A program made the position numbers and the translations under genes. Source: Chloroflexota bacterium (GTDB taxonomy: Bacteria; Chloroflexota; Anaerolineae; UBA2200). From it: DNA of 64,000 nt. The notes beneath the pieces are model-generated. The model was not told where the DNA came from, did not search any database, and was given only the letters and a program-made list of their open reading frames with translations. Where the stretch lies: the NCBI GenBank assembly GCA_014360905.1, contig JACIWW010000015.1, forward strand, positions 1 through 64,000, given 5' to 3'. This document shows, piece by piece, positions 53,031 through 61,166 of this stretch. Position 1 is the stretch's first letter; the number at the start of each line of letters is the position of its first letter.

Positions 53031-53205
53031 ACAACTCCTCACGGCTGTTTGGGGGCCTGAATACCGCAACGATATCGACTACCTCAGGGCTTATATCCGA
53101 TACCTGCGTCGCAAGATTGAGCCAGATCCAGCCAACCCTAGATACATTCTCACCACACCTGGCGTAGGCTATATGCTCGCTTGTCCTACTGAACAATCCA
53201 ACTAG
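53023..53205 (+). pseudogene. Truncated winged-helix (KdpE/OmpR-like) remnant
   Basis: In another frame from the GAF gene's end, about 60 codons read [32 protein letters not shown] and [13 protein letters not shown]: the C-terminal half of an OmpR-family DNA-binding domain of KdpE type. The receiver domain and the first half of the winged helix are missing, so it is a remnant, apparently joined to the GAF gene by a deletion. Not likely to be functional alone. Confidence 0.7.
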
Positions 53206-53243
53206 CCTGTTCCCTTCCGACAACCTATATTCTGGATTAAAGG

Positions 53244-53279
53244 CGAGACTTGCCAATGCTGGCAAGCCTCGTCTTTTTT
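53244..53279 (+). terminator. Intrinsic terminator after the GAF/winged-helix locus
   Basis: CGAGACTTGCCA/TGGCAAGCCTCG (12 bp, one mismatch) with loop ATGC is followed by TCTTTTTT. Confidence 0.85.
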
Positions 53280-53455
53280 ATGAATTTTTTATTTTTGGAA
53301 TCATGTTTTTATGCGAATCTCATGGCTTTTATGCTATTGTTGAGGTGGAATAGTGTGAAGCGCGATTGGTCAAGAGCCAGTGCTCATAGTTTGTTGCACA
53401 TGGGGTTGAGGTCATGATATTGCGATTCGCTCTACCAGTGTAGGAGGAGAACAGC

Positions 53456-54883
53456 GTGGGAGATTTGATTGCAACGGAGTTTATAGAAACAACTCATAAA
53501 CCGGTGTCTGGTGTCGTTTCAACGCCAGAGAAGACTAAACAGCTTCGTCCTGAAGGAAAGCAGGCGAGGCACGGACCAGAAGTGAACCCGTTCACTTTGG
53601 CGCAGAGGCAATTTGACGAAGTAGCCGACCTACTTGCTCTCTCGCACGAAGCGCGGGAGATATTGCGTTGGCCACTGATGGAAATTCACTTTCGCATCCC
53701 AGTGCGTCTGGACGATGGTTCGTTGCGTGTCTTTGATGGCTTTCGTGTGCAACACAACTGGGCCCGCGGTCCGGCCAAGGGTGGCATCCGCTTTCACCCA
53801 GCTGAAAATATAGACACTGTACGTGCCCTTGCGATGTGGATGACTTGGAAGTGCGCGGTAGCCGATATCCCCTTGGGCGGAGGCAAAGGAGGGGTCGTGG
53901 TTGATCCGACTATGTTATCAACAAACGAGTTGGAGAGGTTGTGCCGTGGTTGGGTTTGCCAGGTATGGAAAAACATAGGCAGCAATTGGGATGTCCCTGC
54001 TCCGGATGTTGGTACTACTCCTCAAATGATGGCCTGGATGATGGATGAGTATTCCAGACTAGTGGGCGGATATGCCCCTGGTGTTGTGACTGGCAAACCA
54101 CTGAGTGTTGGAGGAAGTGAAGGACGAACTGGCGCCACTGGTTTTGGCGTGACCATAGCTGTGCGAGAAGCACTCAAACACTTGGGCATTGATCCAACAG
54201 GCTGTACAGTATCCATCCAAGGTTTTGGCAATGTCAGCCAGCATACTGCTGTTGGTTTGATTGAGATGTTGGGGTGCAAGGTCATTGCGGTCTCATGCTG
54301 GTCACCCAGGGATAGACAGGCTTACACTTTCACGAAGCAAAGCGGCATAGATCCATGGTTTCTCAAGTCCATTACGGATAAGTATGGCACTATTGACATT
54401 GAAAAAGCGCAGAATGCTGGCTATCTCGTTGAAGACGGCGATGCCTGGCTATCGCAAGAGGTAGATGTGCTTATCCCTGCGGCGATTGAAGGAGTCATCA
54501 CAGGCGAGACCGTGCATAAGATTAGCAACAGAGTCAAGGTATTGGCTGAAGCAGCCAATGGGCCAACCACTTCTGAGGCTGATGAGGTACTGGCGAAAAG
54601 CAAGATCTTTGTTATCCCAGATATTCTATGTAATGCGGGTGGTGTGATTTGCTCCTACTTCGAAAGTGTGCAGAACACGACGAACTACTATTGGGATGCA
54701 AAAGAGGTCAATGCCGGGCTCGAGCAGAAAATGACGAGAGCTGTTCAAAGCGTTTTAGAGATGGCTCAGATCAGAGGTGTATACATGCGCCATGCAGCTT
54801 ATATGATCGCGGTTGATCGTGTGGTCAAGGCGATGGAATCACGCGGTTGGTTACATGCATCATCTAAATCACAAAATCTTTAG
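53456..54883 (+). CDS. gdhA: Glu/Leu/Phe/Val dehydrogenase (glutamate dehydrogenase)
   Basis: The GTG at 53456 follows AGGAGGAG. After a 40-residue head the 475-residue protein has the dimerisation-substrate domain with PAKGGIRFHP (about 105-114; the active-site Lys follows in WKCAVADIPLGGGKGGVVVDP at 131-152) and the NAD(P) domain (about 225-400; VSIQGFGNVSQH at 251-262). It interconverts glutamate and 2-oxoglutarate with ammonia. The head is longer than usual and may be extra. A small gene follows 12 bases later. Confidence 0.95.
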   Translation: MGDLIATEFIETTHKPVSGVVSTPEKTKQLRPEGKQARHGPEVNPFTLAQRQFDEVADLLALSHEAREILRWPLMEIHFRIPVRLDDGSLRVFDGFRVQHNWARGPAKGGIRFHPAENIDTVRALAMWMTWKCAVADIPLGGGKGGVVVDPTMLSTNELERLCRGWVCQVWKNIGSNWDVPAPDVGTTPQMMAWMMDEYSRLVGGYAPGVVTGKPLSVGGSEGRTGATGFGVTIAVREALKHLGIDPTGCTVSIQGFGNVSQHTAVGLIEMLGCKVIAVSCWSPRDRQAYTFTKQSGIDPWFLKSITDKYGTIDIEKAQNAGYLVEDGDAWLSQEVDVLIPAAIEGVITGETVHKISNRVKVLAEAANGPTTSEADEVLAKSKIFVIPDILCNAGGVICSYFESVQNTTNYYWDAKEVNAGLEQKMTRAVQSVLEMAQIRGVYMRHAAYMIAVDRVVKAMESRGWLHASSKSQNL

Positions 54884-54895
54884 GAGGTATGGAAA

Positions 54896-55434
54896 ATGTC
54901 AACAGAAATCACAGAGAAAATTGCGCTCATATCCGACGATGTTGGTATGGCAAGTATGATGGAATATGCACTAGATTTCAGTGCGCAGAAAACAGGGTAC
55001 AAGAATCAGGAGCAGGTTCTCGAAGCACTGCGCGGCGGAGATTGCTCTGTCTGTGAGTACTTGCGTTACGGCCTGGCTCAAAAGATAGCAGAATACCTAG
55101 GTTCAGCAGATCAGACTGTGAAGGCAGTTTACGTGTACGAGCCCGAATATGCGACCGCGTGGACGGGGCAGTGCCCGACAAGGGCAGCCTCTCGAAGGGC
55201 ATCAGCATGATCGCCTGGGTCACTCGAAAAAGTGCTGCTTTGTCATCGCTTATCAGCCTGATTGGTTCCCATTTGGCACAAGGATTCACACAATTCAGTT
55301 GCCCGCATGCCAATGCATTGTGCTCTAAGCTCGATGTGCACATTGTGGATGATGATGAGGTGTTGATGCGGACAGGCTATGGTGCGTTGCTCACTTCTTT
55401 TTACGTGCGTCCCATAGAGGTTTGGCGTAGATAA
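54896..55434 (+). pseudogene. Frameshifted conserved-looking hypothetical gene after gdhA
   Basis: AGGAGG precedes an ATG at 54896. The first frame gives 104 codons ending in nonsense (WTGQCPTRAASRRASA), but a second frame from about 55159 continues sensibly (VDGAVPDKGSLSKGISM... to IEVWRR, end 55434). Joining them at about 55155-55159 (one base missing in GCGACCGC-GTG) gives roughly 178 residues. The gene follows gdhA by 12 bases and so is likely co-transcribed. Function unknown. A sequencing error and a true inactivating deletion are both possible. Confidence 0.6.
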
Positions 55435-55435
55435 A

Positions 55436-55475
55436 GGGAATGGGCATCCTATCAGGATGCCTATTCCCTGTTTTC
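55436..55475 (+). terminator. Intrinsic terminator of the gdhA operon
   Basis: A 15-bp stem (GGGAATGGGCATCCT/AGGATGCCTATTCCC, one G-U) with loop ATC is followed by TGTTTTC. Confidence 0.88.
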
Positions 55476-55552
55476 GGCATGACTTGACCGCAAAATATCT
55501 CGCTACTGCATGCCAATGCGTTCAAGTAAGCCGGTTATTGATGTATGCTCGA

Positions 55553-56524
55553 TCACAAATACGCTGGAAGTTCATCGCGGATGCGTGCCGCGCGCATTGC
55601 CCTGTGCACCGCTTTGATCATCGCTGGTTTGACTCCAGCCTGCCTGGCAATATCCTCGTCGGACAGGCCCTGCTCTATCCCCCAGAGTACCGCATCCAGT
55701 TGCTCGTAAGTTAGACCGATGAGCGCTTCGTTCGGTAGTCCGGCGGCTAAATCGCCTGAGGATGCCTTGTTCACAATTTGCAGTGGCACGCCTAGGTAAC
55801 GTGCTAGTTCACGCACTTGCGTTTTGTACAGGTGGCGCAGCAAGGCAATATCGTTCGCTCCATCGCCATATTTATCGTAGAAACCTATGCTCCATTCCGA
55901 TTTATCGGTTGTGCCTACTACCAAGCAGTCGTTCAGAAAGGCATGGTAGTAGAGAAGGATCATGCGCAGGCGGACTTTAGAGATGGCAAAGGCATAGACA
56001 TGAGCAACAGGTCGCCAGAGCAGTTTGTGCGCAAGTCGCTCCCAGCAATTGGGATGGGAATGATAGAGCAGTGCCAGCCCCTGGCTGAACGCCGATGGCT
56101 GCCGCGTGAGACGAGCCAACCACCGTAAACCCAACTCGAGAACACGCCGATTGGCAGCCATTTCCTTTGAGATCAACCCGTAGACGCCCATTTGGGTCAG
56201 GATGGGCGTCAGGTCAATGCGGGTCGTATCCAGCCCTAGTGTTTGTGCAACGAGTTCGGCATCCCGTATGTTCTGTGGGTCTGAATCTCGTTCGGGCAAA
56301 ATGAGCGCCAGGACCCTTTTCTTGCCCAGAGCACGTACGCACAGATAAGCGCAGACCGTTGAATCGAGCCCTCCGCTCAGTCCCAGGACCACACCGCGTT
56401 TGTTCAGCCGCGTAACCTCCGCTTGTACGAATTGCTCCAATTCGCGCACCGTACTGACGGGATCAAAGCGCAATCCCTTGCGTATCTGGACTGCTGCGGA
56501 CACTGCGGATATCTCATCCTCCAT
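55553..56524 (-). CDS. nadE: NAD+ synthase
   Basis: The 323-residue protein has the PP-loop SGGLDSTVCAYL (about 50-61), a NadE hallmark, and the TTDKSEWSIGFYDKYGDGANDIALL segment (about 205-229). It is the short ammonia-dependent type without a glutaminase domain, with an inserted region (about 130-190). The ATG at 56524 overlaps the last base of the upstream stop (a GTG at 56527 is alternative), so it is coupled to the P-type ATPase gene. It makes NAD+ from deamido-NAD. Its place in a metal-efflux operon is unusual. Confidence 0.93.
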   Translation of the reverse strand: MEDEISAVSAAVQIRKGLRFDPVSTVRELEQFVQAEVTRLNKRGVVLGLSGGLDSTVCAYLCVRALGKKRVLALILPERDSDPQNIRDAELVAQTLGLDTTRIDLTPILTQMGVYGLISKEMAANRRVLELGLRWLARLTRQPSAFSQGLALLYHSHPNCWERLAHKLLWRPVAHVYAFAISKVRLRMILLYYHAFLNDCLVVGTTDKSEWSIGFYDKYGDGANDIALLRHLYKTQVRELARYLGVPLQIVNKASSGDLAAGLPNEALIGLTYEQLDAVLWGIEQGLSDEDIARQAGVKPAMIKAVHRAMRAARIRDELPAYL

Positions 56525-58869
56525 CACGAATCGCGCAACAGGCGCATGCCGTTGAAAATAACAATGAGGGACGTACCCATGTCAGCAAAAACAGCCATCC
56601 AGAGAGTGGCCAAGCCCGCTAGGGCCAATGCCAGAAAGAGTCCTTTGATGACTAGGGACAGGGCAATGTTTTGCTGGATATTCTGCACGGTGCGTCGTCC
56701 TAGACGGATCAGATAAGGGATGTGACACAGATCGTCGGACATGAGCACGATGTCCGCGGTCTCCAATGCAGCGTCGCTGCCAGCGGCGCCCATGGCAATG
56801 CCAACGGTCGCGCGCGCCATCGCCGGCGCGTCGTTCACTCCATCGCCCACCATGGCCACAGTGCCGTATTCCGCCAGCAGGCTTTCCACGGCGCGCACTT
56901 TGTCCTGCGGCAGCAGATTGGCTTGGACATGGCTGATGCCGGTTGTTTTGGCTATGGCCTGCGCGGTTCGTTCGTTGTCGCCACTGAGCAGTACGGTTTG
57001 TCCGATACCCAAGTCGTGCAATGCCTGCACCACACCTGGGCTGGCTTCCCGCACTCGGTCGGCTATGGCGATAATACCCAGTACATTCTCCTCGCTTCCC
57101 ACCAGGATTGTGGTCTTGCCTTCCGCTTCCAGTTGTGCGATGCGCTGGCAGATTTGCTCCACATGGGGCACGCGTTCGCAGAACAGAGGGTGGTTGCCTA
57201 CGTAGTGAATTCGCCCATTGATACGCGCCTGACCGCCCAAGCCGGTCAGTTCTTGATAATCCCTCACGGGCATTAGCTCGAGACCACGATGCTGGGCTTC
57301 TTTGTAGATGGCTTGCGCGACCGGGTGTTGGGAGTGTGCCTCGATGGAGGCAGCCAAGGCGAGGACCTCATCGGCTGTGTGAAGGTTGATAGACTCCACA
57401 TCCGTAACAGCGGCTTTTCCCTCAGTTAAGGTCCCTGTCTTGTCAAAGGCCACAGCCCGAATGTGCCCAATCGCTTCCAGGTACATGCCTCCCTTGATCA
57501 AAACGCCGTGACGGGCAGCATTGGAAATCGCTGAAACAATGGCCACGGGCGTGGAGATAACCAATGCGCAGGGGCAGGAGATGACCAGCAACACTAAGGC
57601 GCGGTAGAACCAGAGGGAAAACGGCGCACGGAAAGCCAGCGGGGGTACGATGGCGATAGCCGCGGCCAGTGTGATAACCGCCGGGGTATAGTACTTGGCA
57701 AAAGTGTCCACAAAACGTTGCGCTGGCGCCCGCTGCGTCTGTGCCTCTTGCACCATGCGCACAATACGGGCCAAGGTGTTGTCAGAAGCAAGCCTTGTTA
57801 CGCGTATCAACAGGGCTCCACTGCCGTTGATGCTTCCTGCATATGCCGGTGTGCCAGGTTGAGCATCTACGGGGGTGGATTCGCCAGTGATGGGCGCCTG
57901 GTTCAGCGTGGAAACTCCACTTTCGATGATGCCATCCATCGCTACTCTCTCGCCGGGCTTGACTTCGATGAGGTCGCCAACTTGCAGTTGCTCCACAGGA
58001 ACGCGGTCAGCGTGATCACCATGCACCCGGGTGGCTTCTTTTGGCGATAGTTCCACCAGCCTACGGATGGCTTGTCGCGCTCGATCCATGGTCAGCGTTT
58101 CCAATGCGTTGCCCAGGGAAAACAGGAACATGGCGGTGGCTCCTTCCGCCCATTCGCCAATGGCCATGGCACCGATGGCAGCGATGGACATTAACGCGTT
58201 CATGTCCAGGCTGCGTGTGGTGCGCAGTGCCGCCCAGCCACTCTTGGCGACATGATACCCACCGCAGAGTATGGCCAGAAAATAGGTTATCTTTACGGGC
58301 GATTCGGTCGCGCCCATGATACGCAACAGGAAGGCTACTGCCCAGAAGAAGCCTGAAGCAATCGTGAGCATCAGGCGCTGCTGTTGAACCAGGTAGGAGC
58401 GCCAACTGTGCTTTGGCGTCTTCATCTGTCCAACTGTGGGTGAACGCAATCGCGCCGCATACCCCAGATCTGCTGCCTGCCTGATGACCATCTCCGGCAA
58501 GTCCTGACCAGCAATGCCTCGCACGCGCATCTGCGCTGTGGCAAAATTCACCTGTGCCTCGATCACATGGGGCAAAGCGGCGACAGCCCGTTCAAGTTTG
58601 GCAGCGCAGTCGGCGCAGTCCAACTCATCAAGTTCAAAGACGAGTTCGTCGCCCAAAGCGACGTCGTAGCCTAGTTCTTTGATCCTCGCGATGATCTGCG
58701 CTGGATTTGTTTGCTGCGTATTGAACTGTACTGCCAGGCTGGCTGCGGCAAAGTTCAGTTCCGCTGCTTGCACACCCTCCAGTTGGGCTACCCCGTCTTC
58801 CAGAGTGCGTGCACAGTCTATGCAGTCCAGCCCGGTGATGGGTAAAGTGATTTGTTGCATGGTTGTCAT
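56524..58869 (-). CDS. zntA: Heavy-metal P-type ATPase (Zn/Cd/Pb type)
   Basis: The 781-residue P1B-ATPase has two N-terminal HMA domains with GLDCIDCA and ELDCADCA metal sites (about 13-20, 84-91), then about 8 membrane segments with SCPCALV (CPC, about 435), the phosphorylation loop DKTGTLTEG (about 475), HSQHPVAQAI (HP motif), and GDGVNDAPAM (about 680). The D-C-x-x-C sites and CPC suggest Zn2+/Cd2+/Pb2+ export. Second gene after an ArsR-type repressor with a fitting operator. Confidence 0.92.
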   Translation of the reverse strand: MTTMQQITLPITGLDCIDCARTLEDGVAQLEGVQAAELNFAAASLAVQFNTQQTNPAQIIARIKELGYDVALGDELVFELDELDCADCAAKLERAVAALPHVIEAQVNFATAQMRVRGIAGQDLPEMVIRQAADLGYAARLRSPTVGQMKTPKHSWRSYLVQQQRLMLTIASGFFWAVAFLLRIMGATESPVKITYFLAILCGGYHVAKSGWAALRTTRSLDMNALMSIAAIGAMAIGEWAEGATAMFLFSLGNALETLTMDRARQAIRRLVELSPKEATRVHGDHADRVPVEQLQVGDLIEVKPGERVAMDGIIESGVSTLNQAPITGESTPVDAQPGTPAYAGSINGSGALLIRVTRLASDNTLARIVRMVQEAQTQRAPAQRFVDTFAKYYTPAVITLAAAIAIVPPLAFRAPFSLWFYRALVLLVISCPCALVISTPVAIVSAISNAARHGVLIKGGMYLEAIGHIRAVAFDKTGTLTEGKAAVTDVESINLHTADEVLALAASIEAHSQHPVAQAIYKEAQHRGLELMPVRDYQELTGLGGQARINGRIHYVGNHPLFCERVPHVEQICQRIAQLEAEGKTTILVGSEENVLGIIAIADRVREASPGVVQALHDLGIGQTVLLSGDNERTAQAIAKTTGISHVQANLLPQDKVRAVESLLAEYGTVAMVGDGVNDAPAMARATVGIAMGAAGSDAALETADIVLMSDDLCHIPYLIRLGRRTVQNIQQNIALSLVIKGLFLALALAGLATLWMAVFADMGTSLIVIFNGMRLLRDS

Positions 58870-58927
58870 TTGTTCGCCTCATACTCAGTGTGTTGCCGTC
58901 TTCCAACAGTCAGTTCACTGAACGCCA

Positions 58928-59287
58928 CTAACCATGCCGCACATGGTCCAATCCCTGTTGGAAGAGGGTCGAGATATGTTCGTCGTCCAGGGTATAGTAG
59001 GCCAACTGCCCAGCCTTGCGCCGCTTGACCAGCCGCAGTTGGCGCAGGATGCGCAGTTGGTGCGAGATCGCTGACTGACTTATGCCTAGCGTAGCGGCTA
59101 GGTCGTAGACGCATAGCTCGCCTGTGGCGAGGGCGGAGATAATGCGCACGCGGGTAGGGTCGCTGAGGGTTTGGAAAAAGTTGGCCAGTTGGGCAGCGGT
59201 CCCCTCATCCACCAGTTGTGCCTGCGCCCGACGAACCCCTTCTGCATCGGTGTATTCGATTTCGCAACGGTCTATTTCTGACTCCAT
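58928..59287 (-). CDS. ArsR/SmtB-type metal-sensing repressor
   Basis: The 119-residue protein is a winged helix: LSDPTRVRIISALATGELCVYDLAATLGISQSAISHQL (about 41-78; described by position), and a C-terminal helix DDEHISTLFQQGLDHVRHG (about 100-118) whose D, H and H residues fit the alpha-5 metal site of SmtB/CzrA-type zinc sensors. A Cys in ELCVYD may add an alpha-3 site as in CadC. It represses until metal binds. It lies upstream of the zntA gene, with a SmtB-type operator in front. Confidence 0.9.
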   Translation of the reverse strand: MESEIDRCEIEYTDAEGVRRAQAQLVDEGTAAQLANFFQTLSDPTRVRIISALATGELCVYDLAATLGISQSAISHQLRILRQLRLVKRRKAGQLAYYTLDDEHISTLFQQGLDHVRHG

Positions 59288-59315
59288 ATTTTTGCTACCC
59301 GAAGGATTATGTGAA

Positions 59316-59337
59316 TATATGAGCAGTTATTCATATA
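59316..59337. promoter_or_regulatory. SmtB/ArsR-type operator
   Basis: TATATGA-N8-TCATATA has perfect 7-base arms and the inner TGAGCAGTTATTCA is close to known smt/czr operators. It overlaps the -10 box of the arsR promoter. Confidence 0.8.
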
Positions 59338-59363
59338 ATAGCACAAGAATTTGTTTTTGTCAA
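59335..59363 (-). promoter_or_regulatory. Consensus promoter of arsR-zntA-nadE
   Basis: On the minus strand, TTGACA (59363-59358) and TATTAT (59340-59335) are spaced by 17 bases; the operator begins within the -10, so a bound repressor would block polymerase. Confidence 0.82.
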
Positions 59364-59417
59364 AGATCAGAGGTTTTATTGTGCCAGTACCCGGTCGAAC
59401 CAGGTTTCTGACAGCGC

Positions 59418-60440
59418 TCAGATGCTGTGCAGCACTTCAAGCGCTTTCAGTGTCACCCACTTGCTGGGCTGTCCTTTCTTCTCCAGAGTAGCCTGCATTG
59501 GGCTAGGAGCTCTCTCCAGTATCCATCTGCCATCGCCTCGCCGCTTCTCACGCAGGACCGCCAGTGCATCCTCCGTGCGCTCATCGCTCACCCCTAGCCT
59601 TGTTAGCACCCACAGTCCGCGCAGTATGCTGTATCCCCAGAACCAGGGGAAAGTCAACTCTAGCCATTTGGGATTGATTACTTGCCAACCATGGTGGTCA
59701 GAGCGGTACAGATGGTGCATGAGCAGAAACTCTGCTCCCCGCGCCAATGTTTGCTGCACCTGAGATGAGCGCCTGTCAGGAGGTATCTCTGCCAATCCCT
59801 CCAGGGCGCAAATCGTGCCATGAAAGCAAGAGTGTCTATCGCGTACGTGTGCCTTCCAATATGGACATAGCCAGCCGCCATCGCCATACTGAATGCTCAC
59901 CAACCAATCCACTGCCCGCCATAGGCGTGGTTCGTCACAATAGCCCAGGCGAAAGAGGGTGGCAACCATGTTTCCGGTGAGGCAGGAGAGGGTCATTTGG
60001 TGTACTAGGTCGGCCACCAAGGTTTGCGGTTCATGGGGCTGCTTGCCGTGCCCTTGCCTGCGCTGCGTGACATAACGATACTCACGCCATGCGCCCTCTT
60101 CGCCAAATTCTGCAAAGCCACCCTCAGGTTGTTGAAAGCAGAAGATATACTCCACTGCTCGTTGCACGTGTTTCTCTGTCCTGTGCAGACCCAGGTTGCC
60201 TAGGAGCATCAGTGTCCAGTAGGTGGATTTGTACTTGGGCAGGTAAGGCGAGATGGGATCGCCCCAATAACCGCCAGGGGCTTGTCGGGTGAAAACATGC
60301 ATCGCGAGTGGGGAACTAGCGATAGCGGAGCGGGTCATCTGCACTTCAGTGTCATCTTCGGGGTGTGCCAGCAGGTAGCGCAGCGTGAGATAGCGTACCG
60401 ACGGATTATCAGGCTCGAGAAGCCAGGGAATAACGTCCAT
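59418..60440 (-). CDS. Terpenoid-cyclase/prenyltransferase-fold protein
   Basis: The 340-residue protein is an alpha/alpha-toroid with repeated QW-like signatures: FQQPEGGF (about 103-110), IQYGDGGW (about 182-189), and RRGDGRW near the end. Such folds occur in squalene-hopene cyclases, but the DxDD catalytic motif is not seen, so it may be a non-cyclase relative. Predicted on a leaderless transcript: a consensus promoter ends only 6 bases before the ATG. Function unknown; it ends about 130 bases from the arsR promoter region. Confidence 0.7.
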   Translation of the reverse strand: MDVIPWLLEPDNPSVRYLTLRYLLAHPEDDTEVQMTRSAIASSPLAMHVFTRQAPGGYWGDPISPYLPKYKSTYWTLMLLGNLGLHRTEKHVQRAVEYIFCFQQPEGGFAEFGEEGAWREYRYVTQRRQGHGKQPHEPQTLVADLVHQMTLSCLTGNMVATLFRLGYCDEPRLWRAVDWLVSIQYGDGGWLCPYWKAHVRDRHSCFHGTICALEGLAEIPPDRRSSQVQQTLARGAEFLLMHHLYRSDHHGWQVINPKWLELTFPWFWGYSILRGLWVLTRLGVSDERTEDALAVLREKRRGDGRWILERAPSPMQATLEKKGQPSKWVTLKALEVLHSI

Positions 60441-60446
60441 AGGGTA

Positions 60447-60474
60447 AGTATAGGCAAGTCGGCAGCCCTGTCAA
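60447..60474 (-). promoter_or_regulatory. Promoter giving a leaderless transcript
   Basis: On the minus strand, TTGACA (60474-60469) and TATACT (60452-60447) are spaced by 16 bases; the ATG begins 6 bases after the -10, about where transcription should start. Confidence 0.75.
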
Positions 60475-60539
60475 TTTCCCCGATGATAAACGCCCAAAAT
60501 GCGCAAACGCAGCAATGTGGTAGGTGGTCGCTTTGTTAT

Positions 60540-60568
60540 TTGACGGGGCATGGGAAAGGTGGTAGAAT
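60540..60568 (+). promoter_or_regulatory. Promoter of the YIP1 gene
   Basis: TTGACG (60540-60545) and TAGAAT (60563-60568) are spaced by 17 bases, about 23 bases before the predicted leader end at 60598. Confidence 0.7.
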
Positions 60569-60597
60569 CGGTTAAACAACTTCAAAGGGGGGCGAGA

Positions 60598-61143
60598 ATG
60601 GTCGAGCGCATTATCCGTATCATCAGGTTGGATTTTCCCGTGTTCAAGGAGATCGAATCCGATCCAAACGCGACTACCGAAGCAGCGATTGTGGTTGCCG
60701 TGTCTTCGGTGCTGTCCGCTATTGGCTCCGCAGTTGGCTCCCATCGACCAGTGCTGGTCTTTTTCTCAGGGGTGATCGGTGGCATTCTAGGCTGGATCGT
60801 GTGGTCTTGTGTCTCCCATTTCATCGGGCAGGCCATGTTCAAGAGCAAGGGCACAGTGGAGAACATGCTGCGCGTGATTGGTTATGCTAACGCGCCGCGG
60901 TTGCTGGGTATCTTTGGCTTCATTCCATGCCTGAGAGCGCTGGCGTCACTGATTGGTGCCATTCTGGCTCTCATTGCCGGCATCATGGCCATCCGTGAAG
61001 GGTTGGATTTGGAGCTGGGGCAGGCCATCATCGTAGCGGTCGTGGGTTGGGTTGCGTTGTTCATTATCTCTATCATCATCGGCGCCATCTTTGGCGTTGG
61101 GGCAGCAGGGGTAGGGCTTGTGAGCGGGGCAGTTACCCGCTAA
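60598..61143 (+). CDS. YIP1-family membrane protein
   Basis: The ATG at 60598 follows GGGGGGCG; an upstream ATG at 60550 lies within the promoter. The 181-residue protein has about five membrane segments and an amphipathic start (RIIRIIRLDFPVFKEIE), typical of YIP1-domain proteins of unknown function. The segment with YANAPRLLGIFGFIPCL (about 97-113) is conserved in the family. It is 23 bases upstream of the putative selenoprotein and may share its transcript. Confidence 0.8.
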   Translation: MVERIIRIIRLDFPVFKEIESDPNATTEAAIVVAVSSVLSAIGSAVGSHRPVLVFFSGVIGGILGWIVWSCVSHFIGQAMFKSKGTVENMLRVIGYANAPRLLGIFGFIPCLRALASLIGAILALIAGIMAIREGLDLELGQAIIVAVVGWVALFIISIIIGAIFGVGAAGVGLVSGAVTR

Positions 61144-61166
61144 TTCACGATAAAGCATCGTACTGA

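Noticed and set aside
55150-55215. Stop in the gene after gdhA as a second selenocysteine codon
   Set aside because: The sensible text resumes in a different frame, so this is a frameshift, not a readthrough.
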